A DNA stretch of 9,383 nucleotides from an uncultured Actinomycetes bacterium (GCA_945957335.1 CAMFLJ010000133.1:1-9383), one strand, 5' to 3'; shown: positions 1 through 5,854, numbered from the stretch's first letter. The notes: a model not told the origin generated them from the letters alone. A program made the numbers and translations.

Positions 1-133
1 CCATGAACGCCACGGCGGTGGCCACAGCCAGCACGACGACGGCGAGCGCGGCGGCCCACAGCAGGCCGCGGTTGACGCGCCGGGGCGGCGCCTCGGGCGG
101 CCGGTCGTCGGGTGGGAGCGAGGTGGTGTCCAT
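1..133 (-). CDS. Membrane-anchored protein, N-terminal fragment
   Basis: The gene runs off the left edge, so only its first 44 codons are visible. From an ATG at 133-131 the product begins MDTTSLPPDDRPPEAPPRR, a Pro/Asp-rich, presumably cytoplasmic tail. After a positively charged RRVNR there is a hydrophobic stretch, LLWAAALAVVVLAVATAVAF (about residues 24-43), that reads as a transmembrane helix or uncleaved signal anchor. Arginines before the helix favour an N-in, C-out topology. No domain can be identified from this fragment. I see no Shine-Dalgarno sequence before the ATG. A TACCGT box on the minus strand (190-185) could be its -10 element, giving a leader of about 45 nt. The plus-strand reading of the same bases has no recognisable product. 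Confidence 0.55.
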   Translation of the reverse strand, partial: MDTTSLPPDDRPPEAPPRRVNRGLLWAAALAVVVLAVATAVAFM

Positions 134-313
134 GGCGGAACGGGCCCCGTGCGCCGGTGAACGCGCCGGTGGGGCTCCGGATCGACGGTAGCCGTGGGCC
201 TCGCCCGGTCCCAACCGCCCTGCGGCCCTTCCGGGCCGGGTCCTTCGCCGCCGGCCGGGGGTGACGGTCTGGTTCGACGACTCGTCACGCCCGGCCGGGG
301 CTGGTCGTGCGAC

Positions 314-352
314 CGGTGGGCACCCGGGCGGGGGATCCCCGGGTGCCCACCG
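314..352. terminator. 15-bp perfect hairpin downstream of whiB-like gene
   Basis: CGGTGGGCACCCGGG (314-328) is followed by a 9-nt loop and its exact reverse complement (338-352). The stem is 15 bp and nearly all G-C. Neither strand has a T-run after it, so it is not a textbook intrinsic terminator. It could stop transcription, protect a 3' end, or be a protein site. It lies about 97 nt beyond the WhiB stop codon and ahead of the next minus-strand gene. Confidence 0.4.
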
Positions 353-395
353 ATCAGTCCGCTCGCGACGGCACTGGGGCCTCGCCCTCCCGGCA

Positions 396-427
396 GGCGG
401 GACCGGCACGGAGGCAGCGGTCCCGCC
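396..427 (-). terminator. Hairpin just after whiB-like stop codon
   Basis: GGCGGGACCG (396-405) and CGGTCCCGCC (418-427) form a perfect 10-bp stem with a 12-nt loop, starting about 21 nt after the WhiB stop codon on the minus strand. There is no U-tract, so its role as transcription terminator is inferred from position and stability only. Confidence 0.4.
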
Positions 428-448
428 CGGGTGTGGGCGGTGGCCCGG

Positions 449-793
449 TCAGGCCGAGCGGAGGTAGCCCTGGAGGTGCACCGGCACCGGGATGTCCGGC
501 AGCTGGTCCTCGGGGCGGGGGGTCTTGGGCGGGCGGCCGCGCCGGCGCTTGGTGGCGAGGATCTTCCCGTTCAGGAACATCTGACCGCCCCACACGCCCC
601 ACGGCTCGTGCCGGTCGATGGCGCCCTCGAGGCAGTCGAGGATCACCGGGCACGTGGCGCAGAGGGCCTTGGCCGCGGCGATGTCCTGGAGCTCCTCGGA
701 GAAGAACACGCCGGTGAGCGACCCCTGGAGGTCGTTGCACGCGGCGTTCGCCCGTACGGCTGGTGAGATGTCGTCGATCGCCTCGGCGAGCAT
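449..793 (-). CDS. WhiB-family Fe-S transcriptional regulator, WhiB7-like
   Basis: This is a 114-residue WhiB/Wbl protein, a [4Fe-4S] transcription factor that works bound to the primary sigma factor. The four cluster cysteines are C19, C45, C48 and C54, in the CX2CX5C arrangement for the last three. The family turn follows as EPWGVWGG (residues 63-70). Next comes a basic tail, KRRRGRPPK (82-90), with an AT-hook core RGRP, and then a short extension ending LQGYLRSA. The combination of EPWGVWGG and an RGRP AT-hook is the hallmark of WhiB7/WblC, the antibiotic-responsive Wbl class; other classes lack the hook. The ATG is preceded by GAAAGGGA-type Shine-Dalgarno bases at 7-nt spacing. A long leader precedes the gene. 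It could instead be another Wbl class that has kept an AT-hook in this lineage. Confidence 0.92.
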   Translation of the reverse strand: MLAEAIDDISPAVRANAACNDLQGSLTGVFFSEELQDIAAAKALCATCPVILDCLEGAIDRHEPWGVWGGQMFLNGKILATKRRRGRPPKTPRPEDQLPDIPVPVHLQGYLRSA

Positions 794-900
794 CGGTCGT
801 CCCTTTCGTGGTGGTGGACAGGTGGTGGAGCGGTGGTGCTGGTGGAGCGGTGTCGCGGTGCGGGGAGTTGGTCGGGGTGAGGGGGTGGTTCCGGTGGGTT
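794..900 (-). promoter_or_regulatory. C-rich, G-poor leader segment and RBS of whiB-like gene
   Basis: On the minus-strand transcript this part of the leader is strongly C-rich and G-poor. In positions 841-900 I count 36 C and 7 G. That composition is typical of Rho-utilisation sites. The segment ends with the ribosome binding site GAAAGGG (807-801), 7 nt before the ATG. A Rho role is inference; the composition is directly visible. Confidence 0.4.
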
Positions 901-950
901 CGACCCCCGACCGGGGCCGAACTCAGCGGTCGTGTGCGGCGAACGCAGAA

Positions 951-976
951 AGGCCGCCGGGAGAACCCGGCGGCCT
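951..976 (-). terminator. Perfect 11-bp hairpin in whiB-like leader (candidate attenuator)
   Basis: AGGCCGCCGGG pairs exactly with CCCGGCGGCCT around a 4-nt loop. On the minus strand the stem is followed by TTCTGCGTT, a weak T-rich tail; on the plus strand it is followed by GAGGAGCG. The tail fits an intrinsic terminator acting leftward. It lies 24 nt after the stop of the upstream ORF at 1001 and 157 nt before the WhiB start, so it would stop whiB transcription early unless disrupted. It could also simply end a separate small gene. Confidence 0.55.
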
Positions 977-1000
977 GAGGAGCGTGCGACGCAGCGTGTG

Positions 1001-1177
1001 CTAGGTCGGGCTCGGAGGTCGCCGGGCGGGATGCTTGTGACCGAAGTCGGAGGTGGCATCCATGACCGGGGCGTACCAGGCGCCGGAGGTGGTGGTCACG
1101 GCCGGGTTCGCCACGATGGCGCGCACGCGAATGCCCGAGAGGGCACCGGTGGCACAGGCGTAGGCGGTCGTGAACAT
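1001..1177 (-). CDS. Possible 58-residue upstream ORF / small protein in whiB-like leader
   Basis: An ORF from ATG at 1177-1175 to a TAG at 1003-1001 encodes 58 residues beginning MFTTAYACATGALSG. I recognise no family. About 50 of its 58 codons end in G or C, which looks coding for this genome, although high GC alone pushes that way. The ATG lies 7 nt after a weak -10-like TTCCCT, itself 17 bp from TTGACG, so the transcript may be leaderless. The frame stays open upstream to 1264, but that longer start would lie upstream of the promoter. Because it is followed by a terminator hairpin and then the WhiB gene on the same strand, it is a candidate regulatory leader ORF. An independent small gene is the alternative. 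Confidence 0.4.
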   Translation of the reverse strand: MFTTAYACATGALSGIRVRAIVANPAVTTTSGAWYAPVMDATSDFGHKHPARRPPSPT

Positions 1178-1184
1178 GGGTGCC

Positions 1185-1224
1185 AGGGAACCACAGGCCC
1201 CGGGATCCGTCAACGCAATTAAAT
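1185..1224 (-). promoter_or_regulatory. Candidate WhiB7-type promoter of uORF/whiB leader
   Basis: Reading the minus strand: ATTTAATT (1224-1217), 3 bp, TTGACG (-35, 1213-1208), 17 bp, TTCCCT (-10, 1190-1185, a poor match). In a region this GC-rich an eight-base A/T run directly upstream of a good -35 stands out. WhiB7-activated promoters are known to carry an A/T-rich motif just upstream of the -35 element, bound by the AT-hook. The weak -10 fits an activator-dependent promoter. Transcription would start near 1178. Confidence 0.5.
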
Positions 1225-1283
1225 GGTTGCGCGTCCGGCGGGTGGGCCGGATCGAGGGTCCCACCGGCTCCCGGGGCCGCCGG

Positions 1284-1289
1284 TAGGGT
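1284..1289 (+). promoter_or_regulatory. -10 box for leaderless thioesterase-like gene
   Basis: TAGGGT, then 7 nt, then GTG at 1297. The spacing puts the transcription start at or next to the start codon. No clear -35 is visible. Confidence 0.45.
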
Positions 1290-1296
1290 GCCCGAG

Positions 1297-2145
1297 GTGC
1301 CCGCCTCCACCGCCGAACGCAAGCCCAACGGCGGCGACGCCCTGCTGTCGGTGCCCACCCAGGGCCGGGTGTTCCGGGCCGGGCGCCGGGTGCGCCTCGG
1401 CGACGTCGATCCGGCCGGTCGGCTGCGCCTCGACGCCCTCGCCCGCTACCTGCAGGACGTGAGCGGCGACGACTCCGACGACTCGGGGCTGCCCGACGCC
1501 CAGGCGTGGGTCGTGCGCCGCACGGTGGTCGAGCAGCGCCGGGCCGCCCACCTCGACGAGAAGCTCGAGCTGGCCACGTTCTGCTCGGGCTACGGAAGCC
1601 GCTGGGCCGAGCGCCGCGTGTCGATCCTGGGCGCCGACGGGGCCCGCGTCGACGCCGTCACCGTGTGGGTGCACGTCGACCCCGCCACCGGGCGCCCCCG
1701 CACCCTGCCGGCCGCGTTCCACGACATCTACGGCTCCGCCGCGGCCGGGCGCGAGGTGCTGGCCCGGCAGGTGCACGAGCCCGTCGCCCCCGACGACGAC
1801 GGCGTCGAGACGATGGCGTGGCGGGCCCGATCGACCGACCTCGACATCCTCGACCACGTCAACAACGCGGTGGCGTGGGCGGTGGTCGAGCAGGTGATGG
1901 CCCGCCTGCTGGTGGCCGCCGGCGGTGAGCGCGGCGGTCCCGACGACGTCCTGGCCGGGTCGTTCCGGGCCGAGGTCGAGTTCCGCGACGCGGTCGAGCG
2001 CCAGGTCGTGCACGGCGACGACGACCTCGTCGTGGCCCACCGAGCCGACGGTCGCGGGCGGGTGCTCACCGTGTGGTCGCCCGACGGGGCCACCGTGCAC
2101 CAGACCGCGGTGCTTCAGCTGTTGGGCGAGAGCACCCGGCCGTAG
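1297..2145 (+). CDS. Acyl-ACP thioesterase-like protein (tandem hotdog)
   Basis: The product (282 residues from GTG 1297) fits two fused hotdog folds, the architecture of FatA/FatB-type acyl-ACP thioesterases, which release fatty acids from acyl carrier protein in the cytoplasm. The first repeat covers about residues 25-145, including RVRLGDVDPAGRLRLDALAR and the SGYGSRWAERRVSI strand region. The second covers about 172-275 and contains DLDILDHVNNAVAW, the equivalent of the plant DxNxHVNN active-site segment. His187 and Asp183 are kept; the plant catalytic Asn position is Leu185. GTG 1297 is chosen because it lies 7 nt after TAGGGT, while upstream in-frame starts precede that box. Its last 31 bp overlap the convergent serpin gene. 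A related 4-hydroxybenzoyl-CoA-type thioesterase is possible, but the double domain favours acyl-ACP. Confidence 0.82.
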   Translation: MPASTAERKPNGGDALLSVPTQGRVFRAGRRVRLGDVDPAGRLRLDALARYLQDVSGDDSDDSGLPDAQAWVVRRTVVEQRRAAHLDEKLELATFCSGYGSRWAERRVSILGADGARVDAVTVWVHVDPATGRPRTLPAAFHDIYGSAAAGREVLARQVHEPVAPDDDGVETMAWRARSTDLDILDHVNNAVAWAVVEQVMARLLVAAGGERGGPDDVLAGSFRAEVEFRDAVERQVVHGDDDLVVAHRADGRGRVLTVWSPDGATVHQTAVLQLLGESTRP

Positions 2146-3497
2146 AGCAGCGGCGCGCCGGTGGGCCGGTCGCGCACCAGCACCAGGAACGGCCCGTCGA
2201 CGCGCACGACCACGGCGCCTGGCGCGCTCGGGCGTGCCGCCGGGACGGTGGTGGTGGTGGTCGAGCCCGTGCCGCTGGTTCCCGGTGGCCGGCTGGTGGC
2301 GGTGGCGCGTGGGGTGGTGGTGGCCGGCGGCTTGGGGGCCGGCGAGCTGGCGGTGGCCTCGGTGCCCTGCTCGGCCACGGCGAGGTAGGTCTGGTGGAGC
2401 ACCGACGTGAGCGAGAGCGGCTCGGGGCTGATGCCGCCGTAGTCGGACGCCACCGGGTCGGTGGCGTCGGTGAGCCCGAGCGCGCGCAGGGCGTCGGTGA
2501 GGGGCACGTCGGTGGTGAAGCCGAACTTGGCCATGGTGAGGTCGAGGGTGGTGGGTGCGAGCGTGGTGAGCATCTCGCGGAGCCCGTCGCCCTCGAGGGC
2601 CTGCTCGACGTCGGTGAAGCGGCCGGGGTCGGGGACGATGATGGTCATCCAGAGCGAGCGCCCGAGGTAGGGGAGGTCGACGGCCACCCACCCCTCGCCG
2701 TGGCCGTAGCGGGCGTCGGTGAGGTCGGGGATGCGCATCATCGGCACGGTGGTGGTCGAGCCGTCGAGGTGGCGGAAGGGCTCGAGCCGGGTGTCGGTCT
2801 CGGCGAAGGGGGTGACCCAGGGGGCCTTCAGGTAGGCGGCCCCGGTGGCCAGGATGCGGGTGGTCGGCGAGATCGAGCCGCGGGGCGCGAGCTGGTCGAT
2901 GTGGCCGTGGGTGGCGTCGTCGACCCAGCCGTTCACCGCCTTGCGGGCGGTCTCGGGGTCGGAGCGGAAGTCGGTGGTGCGCACGCCGGTGCCCCAGGTG
3001 GTGGCCAGCTGGTCGAGCCACGGCCGCTCGAGGGTGGTGCCCTTCTGGATCCAGAGGCTGTCGGCGAGGTCGATGGCGACGTTGCCGCTGCGCGTGGTGG
3101 CGTCGCGCTGGGTGCCTTCCCGTGAGGCGAAGGTGCGCTGCAGCGACGACAGGCCGAGGGCCAGCTCGGCGGCGCCGCCCGGTGCGGCGGGCGTGTGGAG
3201 CACCCGGTCGAGCTCCTCGGCGGTGGTGCCGCCGGCGCCCTCGCGCAGCTGTGAGAGCGAGGCCGCGACCGGCAGCGGGGCGATGGCGAGGTCGGCACCC
3301 GGGTTCTGGGTGGCGAGCTGCTGCTCGAGGTCGACCGCCAGGTTGAGGAGGGGCCCGGCCGCGGCCTCGGCGGCGGCGGGGTCGGCGGGCACCTCGTCGC
3401 CCGACCCCTTCACCTCGGTGCCCGTGCCGGCGGCGCACGCGACGGCGCCGAGCGAGAGCCCGACGACGAGGCCGAGCGCTCGGCGGCGGTGCGACAT
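2115..3497 (-). CDS. Serpin-family lipoprotein with extended reactive loop
   Basis: This 460-residue serpin is a presumed suicide inhibitor of serine or cysteine proteases outside the membrane. It starts with a signal peptide, MSHRRRALGLVVGLSLGAVAC, in which Cys21 is a likely lipidation site (a weak lipobox, AVAC). Serpin motifs follow in order: IAPLPVAASLSQLREGAGG with TTAEEL (72-96), KAVNGWVDDATHGHI (186-200), TGAAYLKAPWVTPF (218-231), the hinge EQGTEATA (376-383) and the C-terminal PFLVLVRDRPTGAPLLYGRV (436-455). The core is of normal serpin length, but about 52 Pro/Thr/Ser-rich residues separate hinge and PFL, more than I know for typical serpins. ATG 3497 is preferred over an in-frame GTG at 3506, because TACCGT (3510-3505) ends 7 nt before the ATG and overlaps the GTG. 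It lies 21 nt downstream of mrp and may also be read from mrp's promoter. Confidence 0.9.
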   Translation of the reverse strand: MSHRRRALGLVVGLSLGAVACAAGTGTEVKGSGDEVPADPAAAEAAAGPLLNLAVDLEQQLATQNPGADLAIAPLPVAASLSQLREGAGGTTAEELDRVLHTPAAPGGAAELALGLSSLQRTFASREGTQRDATTRSGNVAIDLADSLWIQKGTTLERPWLDQLATTWGTGVRTTDFRSDPETARKAVNGWVDDATHGHIDQLAPRGSISPTTRILATGAAYLKAPWVTPFAETDTRLEPFRHLDGSTTTVPMMRIPDLTDARYGHGEGWVAVDLPYLGRSLWMTIIVPDPGRFTDVEQALEGDGLREMLTTLAPTTLDLTMAKFGFTTDVPLTDALRALGLTDATDPVASDYGGISPEPLSLTSVLHQTYLAVAEQGTEATASSPAPKPPATTTPRATATSRPPGTSGTGSTTTTTVPAARPSAPGAVVVRVDGPFLVLVRDRPTGAPLLYGRVLSPNS

Positions 3498-3504
3498 GGG
3501 GGCC

Positions 3505-3510
3505 ACGGTA
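3505..3510 (-). promoter_or_regulatory. -10 box for leaderless serpin transcript
   Basis: TACCGT on the minus strand, 7 nt before the serpin ATG. It lies in the 21-nt gap after the mrp stop codon, so the serpin may have its own transcript as well as read-through from mrp. Confidence 0.4.
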
Positions 3511-3518
3511 GGCCGCGG

Positions 3519-4709
3519 TCAGCCCGCGGCGGGGTCCAGTGCGGCTGCGTCGAGGGCGGCGGTGGCCGCGGCGAGCATGCGGGCCGAGCAGCCGGCCATG
3601 GCGACCGGCGGGGCGAGGTCGTCGACGAGGCGGTCGGCGATGGCCCGCAGCGCGTCGGCGGCGTCGCCCTGGCCGAGCACGACGGGCGCGCCGGCGTCGC
3701 CGCCAGCGGAGACCGCGGGCTCGAGCGGGATGGTGCCGATGAGGGGGATGCCGGCCTCGGTGGCCAGCGCCTCGCCGCCGCCCGAGCCGAACACGGTGTG
3801 CAGGTCGCCGTGCTCGCAGCGGTAGGCGCTCATGTTCTCGATGACGCCGAGCACGTGCAGGTGGCTCTTGCGGGCCATGGTGACGGCGCGGGTGGCCACC
3901 CGCTGCGCGGCGAGGGCGGGCGTGGTGACGACGAGCATCTGGGCCTGGGGGAGCATGCGGGCCAGGCCCATCTGCACGTCGCCGGTGCCGGGCGGCAGGT
4001 CGATCACGAGGTAGTCGAGGTCGTCGGCCCAGGCCACGTCCTCGAGGAAGTGCTGCACGGCCCGGTTGAGGATGAGGCCCCGCCACATGAGGGCGTCGGT
4101 CTCGTCGTCGACCAGCAGGCCCATCGACACGACGTCGAGGCGGCCGGGGCCGACGGGCAGCGAGTGGGGCTGGATGAGGCGCCCGCCGTCGGGCGTGGCC
4201 TCGGCGGCGAGGCGGCCCTCGAGCCCCAGCATGCGGGGGATCGAGAAGCCCCAGATGTCGGCGTCGATCACGCCGACGGCGAACCCGCGGGCGGCCAGCG
4301 CGGCAGCCAGGTTGGCGGTGACCGACGACTTGCCGACGCCGCCCTTGCCCGAGGCGACGGCCAGCACCCGGGCGCCGGTGGGCACCGCGTTGGGGCCGGC
4401 CGAGCCCTGGGCGGCCTTGCGGGCGACGTCCATGGCGGCCGACTTCTGCTCGGGGGTCATCTCGGCCCAGTCGATCGACACCGAGGTGACGCCGGGCAGG
4501 CCCTCGACGCGGGTGACGACGTCGCGCATGAGCTGGGCCCGCAGCGGGCAGCCGGCCGTGGTGAGGGCGACGGTGACGCGCACGGCGCCGTCGGGGGCCA
4601 CGGTGGCGGCGCGGGCCATGCCCAGCTCGACGATGTCGGCCCCGAGCTCGGGGTCGATGACGCCGCGCAGGGCGGCGAGCACGTCGTCGGAGGTGGGGAG
4701 GTCGGCCAC
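3519..4709 (-). CDS. mrp: Mrp/NBP35-family Fe-S cluster carrier ATPase
   Basis: This 396-residue protein binds ATP and delivers iron-sulfur clusters to apoproteins in the cytoplasm. Numbering from GTG 4709, an N-terminal MIP18/DUF59 domain (about 5-80, with TTAGCPLR at 50-57) precedes a P-loop NTPase domain. That domain has the deviant Walker A SGKGGVGKSS (120-129), VIDADIWGFSIPRMLGL (148-164) and DLPPGTGD (237-244), all typical of Mrp/ApbC. The region that carries a CXXC in many Mrp proteins reads ENMSAYRCEHGDLHTVFG, with one cysteine only. Mycobacterial Mrp also lacks the pair, so this may be a lineage trait. The open frame extends upstream, but TAGAAT (4722-4717) sits 7 nt before GTG 4709, so I take that start. 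It is divergent from a SufR-like regulator gene. Confidence 0.93.
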   Translation of the reverse strand: MADLPTSDDVLAALRGVIDPELGADIVELGMARAATVAPDGAVRVTVALTTAGCPLRAQLMRDVVTRVEGLPGVTSVSIDWAEMTPEQKSAAMDVARKAAQGSAGPNAVPTGARVLAVASGKGGVGKSSVTANLAAALAARGFAVGVIDADIWGFSIPRMLGLEGRLAAEATPDGGRLIQPHSLPVGPGRLDVVSMGLLVDDETDALMWRGLILNRAVQHFLEDVAWADDLDYLVIDLPPGTGDVQMGLARMLPQAQMLVVTTPALAAQRVATRAVTMARKSHLHVLGVIENMSAYRCEHGDLHTVFGSGGGEALATEAGIPLIGTIPLEPAVSAGGDAGAPVVLGQGDAADALRAIADRLVDDLAPPVAMAGCSARMLAAATAALDAAALDPAAG

Positions 4710-4716
4710 GGGGAGG

Positions 4717-4743
4717 ATTCTAACGGGGTGGCCCGTGTAAACT
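4717..4743. promoter_or_regulatory. Divergent promoter region: mrp and SufR-like gene
   Basis: The minus-strand -10 TAGAAT (4722-4717) is 7 nt from the mrp GTG. The plus-strand -10 TAAACT (4738-4743) is 6 nt from the regulator's GTG at 4750. The two predicted starts are only 41 bp apart. CACGGG (4707-4712) and CCCGTG (4732-4737) form an inverted repeat centred on the mrp -10; GGCCAC/GTGGCC (4704-4709/4728-4733) is another. Either could be an operator, but short GC repeats are common here by chance. Confidence 0.45.
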
Positions 4744-4749
4744 CGGGGC

Positions 4750-5439
4750 GTGGACGGTTCGCCCCGGCTCGACGTGCTCAAGGCCCTCGGCGACAACACG
4801 CGCTACGCCATCTACCTCGAGCTGGCCCGCTCGCCGCTGCCGCTCGCCACCTCCGAGGTCGCCGACGCGCTGGGCCTGCACGTCAACACGGTGCGCCCCC
4901 ACCTCGAGCGCATGCGCGACGTCGGGCTTCTCGTGGTCGACACCGAGACCCGTGGCACCGTCGGGCGGCCCCAGCACCGCTGGTCGGTCAGCCCCGACGC
5001 CCCCTCGCTGGGCCTCGAGCCGTCGCCGTGGCCGACCCTCGCCCGCACGCTGCTCGACGCCGCCGCCTCGGGGGGCCTGGCGCCCGACGACCTCGCCGAC
5101 GCCGGCCGCCGCCAGGGCCGCGCCGACGCCGCCCACTGGCCCGACGGCACCGACTGCCTCGACGGCCTGGTCCTCGAGCAGGCCCGCCTCGGCTTCGACC
5201 CGGCCACCGTCGAGGAGCCGCACCGGGCCACCGTGGCCTTCGCCCACTGCCCGTTCCGCGACCTCGCCGACGACCACCCGCAGCTCGTGTGCGCCCTGCA
5301 CGGCGGCCTGGTGGAGGGCTTCGTCGACGCCTGGGACGGCTGCTCGGTCGACCGATTCCACGCCCTCGTCGACCGCTCGCCGTGCCAGGTCGACCTGCTG
5401 CTCACCCCACCCGATCCCGAACCCACCCCTGCGGGCTGA
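4750..5439 (+). CDS. SufR-like winged-helix regulator with cysteine-rich sensor domain
   Basis: This is a 229-residue DNA-binding regulator. Residues 1-80 form an ArsR-like winged helix, with a recognition-helix region TSEVADALGLHVNTVRPHLE (34-53) and a wing rich in Arg and Gly (59-79). The C-terminal part holds cysteines at 167, 181, 198 and 212: HCPFRDLADDHPQLVC, then a third Cys in WDGC and a fourth in RSPC, plus an extra C136. SufR repressors bind an Fe-S cluster through a similar series of spaced cysteines in this part of the protein. Spacing here is CX13CX16CX13C, not identical to SufR. Its neighbours support an Fe-S role: mrp is divergent, and an A-type Fe-S carrier follows 57 nt downstream. 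It probably controls one or both. GTG 4750 follows TAAACT by 6 nt, so it is likely leaderless. Confidence 0.8.
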   Translation: MDGSPRLDVLKALGDNTRYAIYLELARSPLPLATSEVADALGLHVNTVRPHLERMRDVGLLVVDTETRGTVGRPQHRWSVSPDAPSLGLEPSPWPTLARTLLDAAASGGLAPDDLADAGRRQGRADAAHWPDGTDCLDGLVLEQARLGFDPATVEEPHRATVAFAHCPFRDLADDHPQLVCALHGGLVEGFVDAWDGCSVDRFHALVDRSPCQVDLLLTPPDPEPTPAG

Positions 5440-5460
5440 CGCTCCGGCGCTCGTGCCCGC

Positions 5461-5491
5461 TACCCTTTCACCACCGCAGGTACACCGGAGG
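5461..5491 (+). promoter_or_regulatory. -10 box and ribosome binding site of the A-type carrier gene
   Basis: TACCCT (5461-5466) is a TANNNT -10. A CTGACG (5436-5441) lies 19 bp upstream as a possible -35 and overlaps the end of the regulator gene. GGAGG (5487-5491) is a strong Shine-Dalgarno, 5 nt before GTG 5497. Unlike its neighbours this gene has a real leader, about 25 nt. Confidence 0.55.
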
Positions 5492-5496
5492 ACAAC

Positions 5497-5817
5497 GTGA
5501 TCACCCTCACCGACAACGCATCGCTCAAGGTCAAGGAGCTCCTCGCCCAGGAGGGCCAGGACGATCTCATGCTCCGCGTCGCGGTCCGCCCCGGCGGCTG
5601 CAGCGGCTTCAGCTACGAGATGTTCTTCGACACCGAGAAGGACAGCGACGACCTCGTCGACACCAAGAGCGGCGTGCCCGTGGTCGTCGACCCGTCCAGC
5701 GCCCAGCTGCTCACCGGCGCCACGCTCGACTACAAGGACGGCCTCCAGGGCGCCGGGTTCGCCATCGACAACCCGAACGCGCAGAAGACCTGCGGCTGCG
5801 GCCAGTCCTTCAGCTGA
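5497..5817 (+). CDS. erpA: A-type iron-sulfur carrier (ErpA/IscA/HesB family)
   Basis: This 106-residue protein is a near-complete match to the A-type Fe-S carrier fold. It has the three invariant cysteines C35 (in RPGGCSGFSYEM), C99 and C101 (in KTCGCGQSFS at the C-terminus), which hold a transient cluster before passing it to apoproteins in the cytoplasm. Other family landmarks are LRVAVRPGGCSG, the VDPSSAQLLTGATLDY strand and GFAIDNPNA. The GTG start is fixed by GGAGG five bases upstream and by the family's usual N-terminus (ITLTDNAS). Its likely partner is Mrp, encoded nearby on the other strand, with the SufR-like protein as regulator. ErpA, IscA and SufA are hard to tell apart by sequence alone; the symbol follows the usual actinobacterial naming. 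Confidence 0.93.
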   Translation: MITLTDNASLKVKELLAQEGQDDLMLRVAVRPGGCSGFSYEMFFDTEKDSDDLVDTKSGVPVVVDPSSAQLLTGATLDYKDGLQGAGFAIDNPNAQKTCGCGQSFS

Positions 5818-5822
5818 CGCCC

Positions 5823-5838
5823 CGCCGCCGCGGCGGCG
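5823..5838. repeat. 16-bp perfect GC palindrome
   Basis: CGCCGCCGCGGCGGCG, 5 nt after the A-type carrier stop codon. It reads the same on both strands. Without a spacer it is a poor hairpin and may just be GC-rich simple sequence. Confidence 0.35.
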
Positions 5839-5854
5839 ACCAACCTGCTCTGCC

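Larger units (their letters stand above)
134..448. other. Intergenic gap with strong hairpins
   Basis: I find no convincing gene in this stretch. The ORFs that cross it are GC-driven open frames lacking domains. It holds two strong inverted repeats downstream of the WhiB gene (396-427 and 314-352) and a possible -10 box for the leftward membrane protein at 185-190. Confidence 0.5.

Noticed and set aside
194..766. 190-codon plus-strand frame antisense to the WhiB-like gene
   Set aside because: No start signal or domain, and the WhiB protein on the other strand is unmistakable.
1001..1264. Longer 87-residue version of the uORF starting at 1264
   Set aside because: The extra 29 codons cover the AT-rich element and the -35/-10 boxes, and no promoter is seen upstream; the ATG at 1177 fits better.
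1219..4086. 955-codon open frame on the minus strand
   Set aside because: It overlaps the thioesterase, serpin and mrp genes in other frames; the product is Arg/Pro/His/Gly low-complexity sequence with no domain, as expected from GC-rich out-of-frame reading.
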